This document shows positions 1-11,366 of a stretch of 64,000 bases of DNA, piece by piece. The stretch lies in NCBI GenBank assembly GCA_031292255.1, contig JARLHN010000016.1:62001-126000 (forward strand), read 5' to 3'. A program made the translations under genes and the position numbers. This DNA comes from Oryzomonas sp. Lineage in GTDB: Bacteria; Desulfobacterota; Desulfuromonadia; Geobacterales; Pseudopelobacteraceae. The notes below the pieces were generated by a model. The model worked only from the letters and a program-made list of their open reading frames with translations. It was not told the DNA's origin and did no database searches. Positions within the stretch are counted from its first letter, which is position 1. Each line of letters begins with the position of its first letter.

Positions 1-2
1 GA

Positions 3-536
3 GCTTTTATCCTCTTTACCTCCTACGACCTGCTCAACCGGGTCCATGGCGCGCTGGCTCCGGAATTGGCCCGACGGGGGCTGGTGGCCCTCAAACAGGG
101 CGAAACCGGCCGCCACGCCCTGCTCTCCCGCTTCCGCAAGGAGAACAACGCCGTACTGTTCGGCACCGATTCGTTCTGGGAAGGAGTGGACGTCAAGGGG
201 GAAGCGCTCAGACTGGTCATCATCGCCCGCCTCCCCTTCCAGGTACCGACCGAACCGGTACAGCAGGCCCGCACCGAGCAGATCCAGGCTGCCGGGGGTG
301 ATCCATTCCGAGAATTTTCCGTACCCCAGGCGGTGATAAAATTCCGCCAGGGGTTTGGCCGCCTGATCCGCAGCAGGAATGACCGCGGCGCGGTGTTGAT
401 CCTGGATCGGCGGGTAACCACCAAGAACTACGGCAGGATCTTTCTGCGGTCTCTGCCCGATACGGCATTGGTGAAGGGGGATTCGGAGGAGGTCTTTACG
501 GCAATGGAGACGTTTTTTAACGGGCTGCCTTTGTAA
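3..536 (+). CDS. ATP-dependent helicase, DinG/XPD family (3' part only)
   Basis: This is the C-terminal helicase domain of a DinG/XPD-type superfamily 2 DNA helicase; the 5' part lies before the window. The frame is open from base 3. It shows the family's second RecA-like domain: an ILFTSY strand near the left edge, then FGTDSFWEGVDVKG (motif V region) and QGFGRLIRS, the motif VI arginine-finger segment, followed by ILDRR. The Fe-S cysteines and Walker A box expected upstream cannot be seen. DinG proteins unwind R-loops and 5'-tailed duplexes. The stop at 534-536 is clear, and 220 bases without a gene follow. Confidence 0.85.
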   Translation, partial: AFILFTSYDLLNRVHGALAPELARRGLVALKQGETGRHALLSRFRKENNAVLFGTDSFWEGVDVKGEALRLVIIARLPFQVPTEPVQQARTEQIQAAGGDPFREFSVPQAVIKFRQGFGRLIRSRNDRGAVLILDRRVTTKNYGRIFLRSLPDTALVKGDSEEVFTAMETFFNGLPL

Positions 537-684
537 TGCCGCAGAAGCTTTGGAAGTTGACCGCCATAGACGCCGGCAGGGCGATCGGCAGGCCTGGACG
601 ACGCGGCACATCATCAGGGTGCAGTCAACCCTTTATACATCGGGATCGAGCATGTATTTTATGCTCCGCAACGCTATTAATGAA

Positions 685-713
685 TTGCGTTGGCGACGCC
701 CTGAGTTTATAAC
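685..713 (+). promoter_or_regulatory. Predicted sigma-70 promoter of the solute-binding protein/two-component operon
   Basis: A -35-like TTGCGT (685-690) and a -10-like TATAAC (708-713) are separated by 17 bases. They lie about 45 bases upstream of the ATG at 757, which has AAGGAG at 743-748. The rest of 537-756 holds no gene that I can support. Confidence 0.45.
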
Positions 714-756
714 AGAATAGCATAGTTATGCGTAAGCCTTCATAAGGAGCAGTCAG

Positions 757-1671
757 ATGGCGGCAACATCGTTCAAAACGGTCACGGTCGTGATCCTCTG
801 GCTAATCGTTCTTCCGTGTTTAGCCTCGGCTGAGGAACCGGTCAGAGTGGTCGGCACAGTCTCTCCACTGAGTGACATTGTTCGCAAAATCGGAGGGCGG
901 CACGTGGTGATATCGACCGTTCTCCCTCCGGGCGCGTACCCTTCGGAATACGTTTTTCATGAAGGGCACCTGGGAAGGATGAAGGGCACGGAACTGGTCA
1001 TCCGTATCGGCGTGGGAGGCGATCCCTGGAGCGACCGCCTGATCGCTACGGCCGGCCCGGGGGTCGTGGTCATCAATGCCGCCCGCAAGGAAGATCTTGC
1101 CGTGGCGAGCCGTTTTGCGGGACCGCACGAACCGGGAGCTTCCGGTTCTTCCATACCGCAACTCTATGTCTGGCTTGACCCCCGCATCGTGCGCGACCGC
1201 ATCGCCCCCGCCGTACTGCAGGCCCTGATCGAACTGCGCCCCGCCAGGGCAGCAGAGTTCAAAAGCAACTCCCGACGCTTCTTTTTTGAACTGTCAAGGA
1301 TGGATAACGAAGCCGGCGCCCTGCTGGCACAGATGCCTCCAAAACCATTTATGGCCCAAACCAGGGCCTGGAACTTCTTCTTCAACCGCTACGGCCTGAT
1401 GCCGGTGGAGGTGATCGAACCCGACGAAAAGGCCGAGATCGGTGCGGATCGGGTGTCGAGAATGATCGCCAGGGGCCGGCTTGCGGGAGTTCACCTCATT
1501 TTCCGCAACCACCGCCCCCCCAGCCGGCCGCTCACGCAGATCGCCAAAAAGCTCGACGCAGCCATTATGCCACTGGGGGTGGTGGGCAACGAACATCCCG
1601 GCATGATGGGCGGCACCTACCTTGAGATGATGCAGATAGATATCAGAAAACTGCTCGTGGCGTTTCACTGA
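757..1671 (+). CDS. ZnuA/TroA-family solute-binding protein lacking the usual metal ligands
   Basis: A 304-residue exported protein with a signal peptide (about residues 1-25, cleavage likely after ASA). It matches cluster A-I metal-binding proteins of ABC importers: a helical backbone region, then VWLDP and FFFNRYGL. The histidines that bind Zn/Mn in the family are not conserved. The normal DPH loop reads PPGAYPSEYVFH, the His before VWLDP is Tyr, and the SHxAF site reads QTRAWNF. No permease or ATPase is nearby. The gene is followed one base later by a histidine kinase and then its regulator, so it may be a periplasmic sensor partner and not a transporter component. The start is set by AAGGAG. 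Confidence 0.8.
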   Translation: MAATSFKTVTVVILWLIVLPCLASAEEPVRVVGTVSPLSDIVRKIGGRHVVISTVLPPGAYPSEYVFHEGHLGRMKGTELVIRIGVGGDPWSDRLIATAGPGVVVINAARKEDLAVASRFAGPHEPGASGSSIPQLYVWLDPRIVRDRIAPAVLQALIELRPARAAEFKSNSRRFFFELSRMDNEAGALLAQMPPKPFMAQTRAWNFFFNRYGLMPVEVIEPDEKAEIGADRVSRMIARGRLAGVHLIFRNHRPPSRPLTQIAKKLDAAIMPLGVVGNEHPGMMGGTYLEMMQIDIRKLLVAFH

Positions 1672-1672
1672 C

Positions 1673-2608
1673 ATGCGACTGCTCCGGCGCTTATTCAATC
1701 CGGTCATGGCGTTGATTGCCGTCCAGGTGGTCTGGATCACCCTGGTGGTTTGCTGGATCTACTGGTTCATCGGCAAACACCGCGAGTTTCGCAACCTGGC
1801 CGAGAAATACCGGCCGGAACTGCTGGGCCAGGGGTACAACTGGCCGGTCATGGCCGAAGGACTGGTCATGCTGGTGGCCATCCTGGTCGGCGTTTACGTT
1901 ATCTTTCACTATTGGAACCGCCAGTCGAACCTTTACGCCCAGCAGCGCAACATCATCTCCCAGGTGACCCATGAACTGAAATCGCCACTGGCCTCCATCC
2001 AGCTGCACCTTGAAACCATCCGCCTGCGGCGGCCGTCGGGCGAAAAGCTGGACAACTTTGTGGGCACCATGCTGGCCGATACGGAACGCCTGCACTACCT
2101 GATCAACAACCTGCTCATGGCGGCACGCCTGGAGCAGCGCCGCAGACCACCTGAACGCCGTCTGACCGATGTTTCGGCATTCCTGGAAGAACAGGTGGAA
2201 CGGGAACGGAGCAGGCTCGCCCAGGGAGGAAACATCTCCCTGGAGTCGGAAGCCGGGCTCAAGGCCTCCGTCGATCCTGAAGAGATGGGCATGGTGCTGC
2301 GCAACCTCTTTGAAAACGCCGAGCTCTATTCCCCGGAGAGTCCCGATATCTCCGTAACTCTGGCCAGGACAGGGACGCAGCTCATTCTCTCGGTCAGGGA
2401 CTGTGGGCGCGGGCTGGAACAGCAGGAACTGAAAAAGGTCTTCGAGATGTTCTACCGCGTCCGGCAGGCGGGCGATCATGTGCGGGGAACCGGACTGGGG
2501 CTGTATATCGTCCAGACGGTCATCAAGGGATACGGCGGAACGGTCGGTGTAACGAGCGAAGGGCTGGGCAAAGGAAGCACCTTTACCATCAAGCTCCCCG
2601 CTGCTTGA
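1673..2608 (+). CDS. Membrane sensor histidine kinase
   Basis: A 311-residue kinase with two transmembrane segments (about 8-33 and 60-82) and only a short loop between them, so it has little periplasmic sensing domain of its own. The H-box is VTHELKSPLASIQ with the phospho-accepting His near residue 100. The N-box LRNLFENAELYS and the G-box GTGLGLYIVQ follow. It starts one base after the stop of the solute-binding protein and is followed by its OmpR-type regulator, so the three form one operon. The small sensing loop fits a model in which the upstream periplasmic protein provides the signal (inference). Confidence 0.9.
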   Translation: MRLLRRLFNPVMALIAVQVVWITLVVCWIYWFIGKHREFRNLAEKYRPELLGQGYNWPVMAEGLVMLVAILVGVYVIFHYWNRQSNLYAQQRNIISQVTHELKSPLASIQLHLETIRLRRPSGEKLDNFVGTMLADTERLHYLINNLLMAARLEQRRRPPERRLTDVSAFLEEQVERERSRLAQGGNISLESEAGLKASVDPEEMGMVLRNLFENAELYSPESPDISVTLARTGTQLILSVRDCGRGLEQQELKKVFEMFYRVRQAGDHVRGTGLGLYIVQTVIKGYGGTVGVTSEGLGKGSTFTIKLPAA

Positions 2609-2618
2609 GGTTAATTGT

Positions 2619-3326
2619 ATGACCACAAACGACAAACCCCACATTTTGCTTGTCGAGGACGAGATCCATCTGGCGCGCGGCATCTGTTTCAACCTTGAGG
2701 AGGACGGGTACCGCGTCAGCCACTTCGACTCGGGCGAAAAAGCGCTGATCACCCTGGAGGTGGAGCATTTCGACCTGATCATTCTGGACGTCATGCTGCC
2801 CGGCATGGACGGCTTTCAGGTCTGCCATGCCGTGCGCAAGCTGGACCCGCGCGTGCCGATCCTCATGCTGACCGCCCGCTCCGAGGATAGCGACCGGGTG
2901 GAAGGGTTGGAGAACGGGGCCGATGACTACTTGACCAAACCGTTCAACCTGATGGAGTTTTTGCTGCGGGTCAAGGGGATGCTGCGGCGTTCGTCCTGGT
3001 ACCGGCCAGAACCGGTAGAGGAGGGATACCGGTTCGGCGACAACGAGGTGTTCCTGCTCTCCTACCGCGCCCGCACCGCCCAGGGTGAAATCGACCTGAC
3101 CGAGATGGAGGTGCGGGTCCTGTCGCTTTTCTTCCAGAAGGAAGGCGAGATCATCCCGCGGGGCGAATTGCTCCAGTCGGTATGGGGCTACACCAGCGAC
3201 ACCGAAACCAGAACCCTGGACAACTTCATCGTCCGCCTGCGCAGATACTTCGAGCCCGATCCCGGCAAGCCGGTCCATTTCCAGACCGTGCGCGGGGTAG
3301 GATATCGCTTCAGCCGACAGGCGTAA
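2619..3326 (+). CDS. OmpR/PhoB-family response regulator
   Basis: A 235-residue DNA-binding response regulator. The receiver domain (about 5-120) has the acidic pair VEDE, the phospho-acceptor in LIILDVMLPGMDGF and the conserved Lys in YLTKPF. The C-terminal winged helix (about 135-233) has the usual LTEMEVRVL and VWGY segments and ends in VRGVGYRF. It is the cognate regulator of the kinase that ends 10 bases upstream. Its last 17 bases overlap the 3' end of the molybdopterin oxidoreductase on the other strand, so the two genes converge with no terminator between them. Confidence 0.93.
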   Translation: MTTNDKPHILLVEDEIHLARGICFNLEEDGYRVSHFDSGEKALITLEVEHFDLIILDVMLPGMDGFQVCHAVRKLDPRVPILMLTARSEDSDRVEGLENGADDYLTKPFNLMEFLLRVKGMLRRSSWYRPEPVEEGYRFGDNEVFLLSYRARTAQGEIDLTEMEVRVLSLFFQKEGEIIPRGELLQSVWGYTSDTETRTLDNFIVRLRRYFEPDPGKPVHFQTVRGVGYRFSRQA

Positions 3327-5352
3327 TACCGATTCCAATCCTTTCCCCCCGCACCTCCACCGCCACATCGTACAACGTGCTCCCCCGGCCTCCGTCGGTG
3401 AGGCGCTGCGACGTCAGGGCGTTCACCCCCCGCTCGCCGGGGCAAAACTCCCGCCACCAGACCCCTTCCGTGACCACCGTCCCCACCGGGACCCGCTCCG
3501 TAACCTTCAGGGCAAACTCCACCTCACCGAGGCCGTTGCAGGCCATCACCCGTTGGCCGTCAGCCAGACCCCGCTCAGCCGCGTCCCGTGGGTGCATCAT
3601 CAGCGCCATCCCCCCCTGCTTGCTCCGAAGGTCCTCCTGCTCGTAAAAGCTGGAATTGAGGGCAAAGGTCGTGGTTGCCGACTGCAGGCGCAGGGGAAAG
3701 CCGTCCCCCGCGGCATGGGTGGGGAGCAGGCGCGGCAGGGGCTCCGCCTCCCGGTCGTTTCGGATCTCGATCCTGCCGGAGAGGGTCTTCCAGTCGCCTT
3801 TGGCCTCCGAGGGGGGCGTCAACGGCACCGGCTCCCCATCACGCAGGCGTTGGGTTGTCTCCCTATCCCGCCAGGGGGTGTCAAAATCGAGCAACTGTTC
3901 CACCAGGTCGTCGGCCGACAGCCTGAAAAAGGGTTCGTCCCATCCCATGCCCATGGCCAACAGCGAAAACACTTCCCAGTTGGATCTGGCCTCCCCCACC
4001 GGCGGTATGGCCGCAGAGCAGCGCTGGCTGTGGTAACCGCCGTAACAGCGGTACAGGTCGGATTGCTCCAGGGACGAGGTGGCCGGCAGGACGATGTCGG
4101 CATAGCGAGCCGTATCGGTCAGAAAACGCTCGTGCACCACGGTGAACAGGTCGTTGCGCTCAAGGCCCTTGATGACGGCGTTCTGGTCGGGCGTCACGGA
4201 GGCCGGATTGGAATGGTAGACATACAGGGACATGACGGGCGGGTCGTCCAGCCCGGTCAGCGCCGCACCTAGTTGATTCATGCTCAAAAGCCGCGTCGGC
4301 CGCGCCATGAAATCCTCCCGCGTGACCCGGTGGAGGGGGAAGGCGGCCCCGGTGGAGGTGCCGGTGAATACGCCGCCGCCGGGCCGTTGCCATGCCCCGC
4401 TAATGGCGGGCAGGCAGGCGATGGTGCGGACGGTCATAGCGCCGTTGCCGTAGCGGGTGAGGCCGCTCCCCAGGCGTATGAAGGGGGCCTTTGCAGCCGC
4501 AAACTCCCGCGCCATGCGTTCGATGACGGCAGCGGGCAGACCGCAGGCCGCGGACATCCGCTCCGGGGCGCAATCGGGCAGCACCTTTTCGGCAAACTCC
4601 TCGAACCCGAGCACGTTATCCCGGATAAAGGCCCGATCCGCCAGTCCGTCGCGGACCATGACGTGCATCATCCCCAGGGCCAGGGCGCCGTCACCGCCGG
4701 GGCGCACGATGAAGGCATCGTCCGCCGCCTCGCAGGTCGGCGTACGATAGGTGTCGATGGCCCACAAACGGGCGCCGCGCCGCCGGGCGGCCTGGGCGTC
4801 CCGCATGGCGTGGATGCTGGTGGCGACGGCGTTGATCCCCCACAGGATCACCAGGTCGCTCTGCTCCATCTCCGTCGGCTCCATGGCCGGGGTATCCCCC
4901 ATGACCGCCTTCCACCCCGCATCCTTGGCCGGGGAGCAGATGGTCCGCTCCAGACGCGAGGCCCCCAGCTTGTGGAAAAAGGGATGGCCGCTGTTCCTCT
5001 GCACCAACCCCATGGTGCCGGCGTAGGAATAGGGGAGGACGCATTCCCCCCCATAGCTGGAAATCAGCCCCTTCCAGCAGGAGCAGATGCGCTCGATCGC
5101 CTCGGACCAGGATACAGGCTCGAAACGTCCCTCCCCCTTGGGGCCGGTGCGCATCAAAGGGGTCGTCAGGCGGCGCGGCGAGTGGACCGTGCGCTCGTAG
5201 TGATTCATCTTGGGGCAGAGCAGACCGCGGGTCGTGGGATGGCCGGGGTCTCCGGAAACGCGCACGGCGCGGCCATCTTCCACTTCCACCAGCATGCCGC
5301 AGGTGTCGGGGCAGTCATAGGGGCAGACGGAGCGAACAATATTGGGGCCCAT
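3310..5352 (-). CDS. Molybdopterin oxidoreductase, DMSO reductase family
   Basis: A 680-residue Mo/W-bisPGD enzyme. The N-terminal [4Fe-4S] motif VCPYDCPDTC is followed by the fourth Cys in GLLCPK. The central domain has RTICSPAKDAGW, whose Cys aligns with the Mo-ligand position of some family members. The C-terminal pterin-binding domain covers roughly the last 120 residues. No Tat signal is visible, so it is probably cytoplasmic. The open frame continues upstream to 6453, but there it lies over deformylase and ACT genes. The ATG at 5352, preceded by AAAGGGA, gives the proper family N-terminus. It has no electron-transfer subunit next to it. The substrate cannot be told from sequence. Confidence 0.88.
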   Translation of the reverse strand: MGPNIVRSVCPYDCPDTCGMLVEVEDGRAVRVSGDPGHPTTRGLLCPKMNHYERTVHSPRRLTTPLMRTGPKGEGRFEPVSWSEAIERICSCWKGLISSYGGECVLPYSYAGTMGLVQRNSGHPFFHKLGASRLERTICSPAKDAGWKAVMGDTPAMEPTEMEQSDLVILWGINAVATSIHAMRDAQAARRRGARLWAIDTYRTPTCEAADDAFIVRPGGDGALALGMMHVMVRDGLADRAFIRDNVLGFEEFAEKVLPDCAPERMSAACGLPAAVIERMAREFAAAKAPFIRLGSGLTRYGNGAMTVRTIACLPAISGAWQRPGGGVFTGTSTGAAFPLHRVTREDFMARPTRLLSMNQLGAALTGLDDPPVMSLYVYHSNPASVTPDQNAVIKGLERNDLFTVVHERFLTDTARYADIVLPATSSLEQSDLYRCYGGYHSQRCSAAIPPVGEARSNWEVFSLLAMGMGWDEPFFRLSADDLVEQLLDFDTPWRDRETTQRLRDGEPVPLTPPSEAKGDWKTLSGRIEIRNDREAEPLPRLLPTHAAGDGFPLRLQSATTTFALNSSFYEQEDLRSKQGGMALMMHPRDAAERGLADGQRVMACNGLGEVEFALKVTERVPVGTVVTEGVWWREFCPGERGVNALTSQRLTDGGRGSTLYDVAVEVRGERIGIGITPVG

Positions 5353-5457
5353 GAAAATTTCCCTTTCAGATGTGCAGGATAACATATTATACTCATTTCC
5401 GATCTCTTGTGCAGAGCAAATCCTTGCTAAATCCAAGACCGCATCCCGAGGGGGTAT

Positions 5458-6018
5458 ATGACGCCGCAGCCTGACATCCTGCATTATGCCGTATCCGTTG
5501 TCGGCAAGGACCGTACCGGCATCGTGTCCGGCATTGCCGAAGCGCTCTTCCGTCTCGGCTGCAATATCGCCGATTCCAGTTGCACCATGCTGGCCGGCGA
5601 GTTTGCCGTGATCCTGATCGTCTCCCATGCAAAACCATTCAGCAAAAGCCGCCTCCATGACGAACTGAAGCCGGTCTGCGACGGGCTGGGCATGTCCCTG
5701 GCCGTTCGCACCCTGCATGCCGACGAGATCGCCCGCCTGGAGACTCCGGGGGAGATCTGCCTGATCTCGGTTTACGGAGCCGACCAGCCCGGCATCGTCT
5801 ACCGCGTGACCCATGAATTGGCGGAGCGCGGCGTCAATATCACGGACCTGAACACCAAGCTGATCGGCACGCCCGACGCGCCGGTCTATGTGATGATGCT
5901 GGAAGTGGCCCTGTCGGAGGGACAAACCCCCGAAGAGCTCGAAGTGTTGCTGGGAGACCTGAAAAAGGAGTTGAACGTGGAAATCGGCGTGCGGGTGATT
6001 ACGCCGGTAGCCCTCTGA
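5458..6018 (+). CDS. Tandem ACT-domain regulatory protein (GcvR-like)
   Basis: A 186-residue protein made of two ACT domains. The first starts with YAVSVVGKDRTGIVSGIAEAL (about 10-30) and the second with SVYGADQPGIVYRVTHEL (about 102-120). This is the layout of GcvR-type glycine-cleavage regulators and of other amino-acid-sensing ACT repeat proteins. No enzyme or DNA-binding domain is present. GAGGGGG precedes the ATG. Only three bases separate it from the deformylase gene and 17 bases separate that from AMMECR1, so these three are probably co-transcribed. The ligand is unknown. Confidence 0.82.
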   Translation: MTPQPDILHYAVSVVGKDRTGIVSGIAEALFRLGCNIADSSCTMLAGEFAVILIVSHAKPFSKSRLHDELKPVCDGLGMSLAVRTLHADEIARLETPGEICLISVYGADQPGIVYRVTHELAERGVNITDLNTKLIGTPDAPVYVMMLEVALSEGQTPEELEVLLGDLKKELNVEIGVRVITPVAL

Positions 6019-6021
6019 CAT

Positions 6022-6528
6022 ATGGCGACTCAACCCATTCTGCGGTATCCGCACCCGGTGCTCAAGAAGGTTTGCCACCGGGTGGAAGCCATCGATAACG
6101 CAATACATACCCTGGTCCGGGACCTGCTCGACACCATGCGCGACGGCCCCGGATCGGTAGGGGTAGCGGCACCCCAGATCGGCGTAACCCTGCGGGTCTG
6201 CGTGGTGGATGTATCGGCAAGCCGGCACGGCAAGGATAACAACCACGGCCAGATGTGCATGATCAACCCGGAGATCACTGCCCGAAGCGGGTCGGCGGAC
6301 ATGCGCGAAGGGTGCATGAGCGTGCCGGACTATACCGGTGATGTGGAACGGGCCACGGAGATCACGGTCAGGTTTAACGAACCCGGGGGGACCGAGCGGG
6401 TCATCACCGCAACCGGCTTCGAGGCGGTGGCCATACAGCACGAGATGGACCACCTGGACGGAGTCCTGTTTCTTGACCGGATCGTCTGCCTGAAGACCGG
6501 CCTGTTCCGGCGCAAGAACTATAGGTAG
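6022..6528 (+). CDS. def: Peptide deformylase (first copy)
   Basis: A 168-residue metalloenzyme that removes the formyl group from the N-terminal Met of new proteins. All three family motifs are present: SVGVAAPQIG (motif 1, about 45-55), EGCMSVP (motif 2, the Cys is a metal ligand) and QHEMDHLDG (motif 3, two His ligands and the catalytic Glu). The length is normal. It lies between the ACT protein and AMMECR1 genes, not beside fmt. A second deformylase with a slightly different motif set is encoded on the minus strand at about 30 kb. Confidence 0.94.
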   Translation: MATQPILRYPHPVLKKVCHRVEAIDNAIHTLVRDLLDTMRDGPGSVGVAAPQIGVTLRVCVVDVSASRHGKDNNHGQMCMINPEITARSGSADMREGCMSVPDYTGDVERATEITVRFNEPGGTERVITATGFEAVAIQHEMDHLDGVLFLDRIVCLKTGLFRRKNYR

Positions 6529-6545
6529 GATAGGTAGGAGGCAGC

Positions 6546-7091
6546 ATGGCGGAACTCTTGACCAAAAAGGAACAGAAGGAATTGCTGAAGATTGCCCGCG
6601 ACACCATCGTTGCCTATGTCGCCAACGGCCGGATTCCTCCCGTCGAGACCAGTTCCAAGGGTCTTGCCTGCGAAAACGGCTGTTTCGTTACCATCAAACA
6701 GAAACAGCAGCTGCGGGGCTGCATCGGCAACTTCGTCTCGGACAAGCCGCTCTTCAGGCTGGTCCAGGAGATGGCCGTGTCGGCCGCGACCCGCGACCCG
6801 CGCTTCTACCCCATGAAGCTTCCGGACCTGGATGACTTCGACCTTGAGATATCGGTATTGTCCCCGCTGGAAAAGATCACATCGGTTGACCAGATCCATG
6901 TGGGGAAACATGGCCTCTATATTATCAAGGACAGCCACCGCGGCGTACTGCTCCCCCAGGTGGCAGTTGAATACGGCTGGGATCGGGAGACCTTCCTGAA
7001 ACACACCTGCATCAAGGCCGGTCTGCCCGAGAACGCCTGGCAGAAGGAATGCGACATCCATATCTTCAGCGCCCTGGTGTTTGGAGAATAA
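6546..7091 (+). CDS. AMMECR1-domain protein
   Basis: A 181-residue AMMECR1 family protein. It has the invariant core LRGCIGNF near residues 56-63 (family signature LRGCIG), followed by AVSAATRDPRF and the C-terminal VLLPQVAVEYGWDRETFLKHTCIKAGL typical of the family, seen here in separate short segments. The biochemical role of bacterial AMMECR1 proteins is not settled. They often sit near Memo or radical SAM genes, but neither is adjacent here. AGGAGG lies 5 bases before the ATG. Confidence 0.92.
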   Translation: MAELLTKKEQKELLKIARDTIVAYVANGRIPPVETSSKGLACENGCFVTIKQKQQLRGCIGNFVSDKPLFRLVQEMAVSAATRDPRFYPMKLPDLDDFDLEISVLSPLEKITSVDQIHVGKHGLYIIKDSHRGVLLPQVAVEYGWDRETFLKHTCIKAGLPENAWQKECDIHIFSALVFGE

Positions 7092-7107
7092 TTTACCCGC
7101 CTGACCG

Positions 7108-7545
7108 CTAATCCCGAGGGGCGGGATGCCGCCGATGCCATCCCCGCCTCTCCAGCACGCCCTTCAGGCGTTCGAACTCGTCATTCAACCCCCGCAACAA
7201 AAGCCCGGAGTGTCCCAACTCCCCATCCTTGCCCGCCATTTCCAGCTCAGCGGCCATTCTATGCATTGCAGGCGCGCTGATGGTGGCGGAGGCACCTTTC
7301 AACGAGTGGGCCAGCTCCCGCACACCCTTGGCGTCACCGGCCGCAAGGGCCTCCTGAAGGAATGTGAGGCTGTCGGCGGCGCTCACGATATACAGTGAAA
7401 TGACATCGCGGCCAAGTTCTTCATCATGCATGTTGCGCTGCATAAAGTCATCTTCATCGAATACACCGTCGCTCCCGGAGTCTCCAGCCTCTCCGGCCGC
7501 AGGGGAACCCACGCCGATATCGGGCTGCAACCATTTTTCAGGCAT
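7108..7545 (-). CDS. Orphan Hpt-domain protein, possibly the tail of a lost hybrid kinase
   Basis: A 145-residue protein carrying a histidine phosphotransfer domain. The phospho-accepting His is in ELAHSLKGASATI near residue 80. The preceding 45 residues are acidic, Gly/Ser-rich and linker-like. Such PEKW-plus-linker-plus-Hpt tails are what usually ends a hybrid sensor kinase. No kinase or receiver domain lies upstream, and the same frame is open but without homology to 7731. So this is either a free-standing phosphorelay protein or the surviving 3' piece of a decayed hybrid kinase. The ATG at 7545 is a best guess; no strong ribosome site is seen. Confidence 0.6.
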   Translation of the reverse strand: MPEKWLQPDIGVGSPAAGEAGDSGSDGVFDEDDFMQRNMHDEELGRDVISLYIVSAADSLTFLQEALAAGDAKGVRELAHSLKGASATISAPAMHRMAAELEMAGKDGELGHSGLLLRGLNDEFERLKGVLERRGWHRRHPAPRD

Positions 7546-7851
7546 TGCCGCCACCAGTTGGGTGCTGCGCAGCAGAGCCGGCCTGCAAGGCAGGGCGAAC
7601 GGTGAGAAATAGTTGGGATCTGAAATAATTGCCCGCCAGGCCGGCGGCAGTGAGGAACGGAAAGAGGGGTACCGCGTTACCGGCAAGGGCGGCATTTTTA
7701 CCAATATGCGGTATATCCATAAGGTATCCAAACAGCTTAATGAAGAACGCTCTTTAGATATATACTCGTATATTTTATGTTTTAAAACCTTTATCTAGTT
7801 TCCATCCGGACACTCCGGATGAGAAACTGTCTACAACAGCGCAGGTAAAGA
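7546..7851. other. Gene-free stretch between the Hpt gene and the ppdK terminator
   Basis: About 300 bases, AT-rich toward the right. Only one clear structure is present: a perfect 8-bp hairpin with a 3-base loop at 7803-7821. No coding sequence with family resemblance is visible on either strand. Confidence 0.6.
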
Positions 7852-7898
7852 AATGCGCGGGTCCCGCGGGCATCAACCGCCCGCGGGACCCGCGCATT
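7852..7898 (-). terminator. Strong intrinsic terminator of ppdK
   Basis: A perfect 20-bp inverted repeat (7852-7871 with 7879-7898) encloses a 7-base loop. It begins 24 bases past the ppdK stop. Read on the minus strand it is followed by a T-rich tract, as in rho-independent terminators. Confidence 0.85.
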
Positions 7899-7921
7899 CA
7901 GGCCCTGTTTCGGGGAGAGTA

Positions 7922-10582
<2,661 letters not shown>

Positions 10583-10718
10583 GGTGCTGCCTCCTGATAT
10601 GTAATAAGGACTCGTGCTTTAGACCGGCTAAAAACTTTTATTCATAATTAAAATAATAGGTTAGGCGGTCTACTATAACGCAGAAATACAAAATTTCAAC
10701 TTATAAATCAAAAAGGGC

Positions 10719-11159
10719 TCATTTCAGATCCCAACTGTTGATATCGGCGTTCTTCCCATCGCCCCCCTTGACGCCGTCGGCGCCATAGGAGTAGAGATCG
10801 TAATCCCCGTGCTCGCCCGGCGAGACATACAGATAGTCATTGCCCCAGCCATCCTTGGGCACGTTCTTGCTCTCCAGGTAGCCACCATCTTTATAGCTCT
10901 TGGGAATGACCCCCACGGTCGGTTTTGTCACCAGCGCATTCAAACCCTGCTCCGTGGTGGGGTAGACGCCGTTGTCGAGCTTATACAGTTTGAGCGCCGA
11001 CTCCAGGTTTCTGATCTGGGTCTTGGTGGTCTGAATCTTGGCGTCATCGGTGCGGCCCATGATCTTCGGCCCGACCAGCGCTGCCAAAAGCGCCAGAATG
11101 ACGATCACCACCATGATCTCGATAAGGGTGAAACCGCGCCTGTCGTGGAATTGTCTCAT
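10719..11159 (-). CDS. gspG: Type II secretion-type major pseudopilin (GspG)
   Basis: A 146-residue prepilin-like protein. A short basic leader ends in Gly before FTLIEIMVV, the prepilin peptidase site with Glu at +5, followed by the hydrophobic N-terminal helix. The C-terminal half has [31 protein letters not shown] Ca-binding loop features of GspG, visible in short segments. The open frame runs further upstream, but the ATG at 11159 with GGAG in front gives the right leader length. No other gsp genes are adjacent, so it is separated from its secretion operon or serves a different pilus-like system. Confidence 0.9.
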   Translation of the reverse strand: MRQFHDRRGFTLIEIMVVIVILALLAALVGPKIMGRTDDAKIQTTKTQIRNLESALKLYKLDNGVYPTTEQGLNALVTKPTVGVIPKSYKDGGYLESKNVPKDGWGNDYLYVSPGEHGDYDLYSYGADGVKGGDGKNADINSWDLK

Positions 11160-11241
11160 ATCTCCGTGTCCTCCATCTGTATGATTCCGTGCTTCTCGAA
11201 TTTTACATGAACCGGAACGCATGGCAAGGTTTTTTCAGGTT

Positions 11242-11366
11242 ATACCGATTCCAAATCAAGGTCCTATCTTTGTTGGCTCGTCTTCGGCTCCTCAACGTAC
11301 TGCCGGTACGCCTTCGTCGCCTCAATCCTCGCCGCCTTGATTCCATCATTGATTTGAAATCGGTGT
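11242..11366. repeat. Dispersed 126-bp inverted-repeat element, family A, copy 1
   Basis: About 125 bases with related ends (ccgattccaaatcaag at the left, tgatttgaaatcgg at the right) and an internal segment that matches, on the opposite strand, the elements at 24750-24875 and 44299-44424. It carries no gene. The rest of 11160-11586 holds only the ribosome site of the cytochrome gene (AAGGAG at 11572-11577). Confidence 0.75.

Noticed and set aside
5353..6453. Upstream extension of the molybdopterin oxidoreductase frame to 1047 codons
   Set aside because: It runs antisense to the ACT and deformylase genes. The family N-terminus with its Fe-S cysteines starts at the ATG at 5352, which has its own ribosome site.
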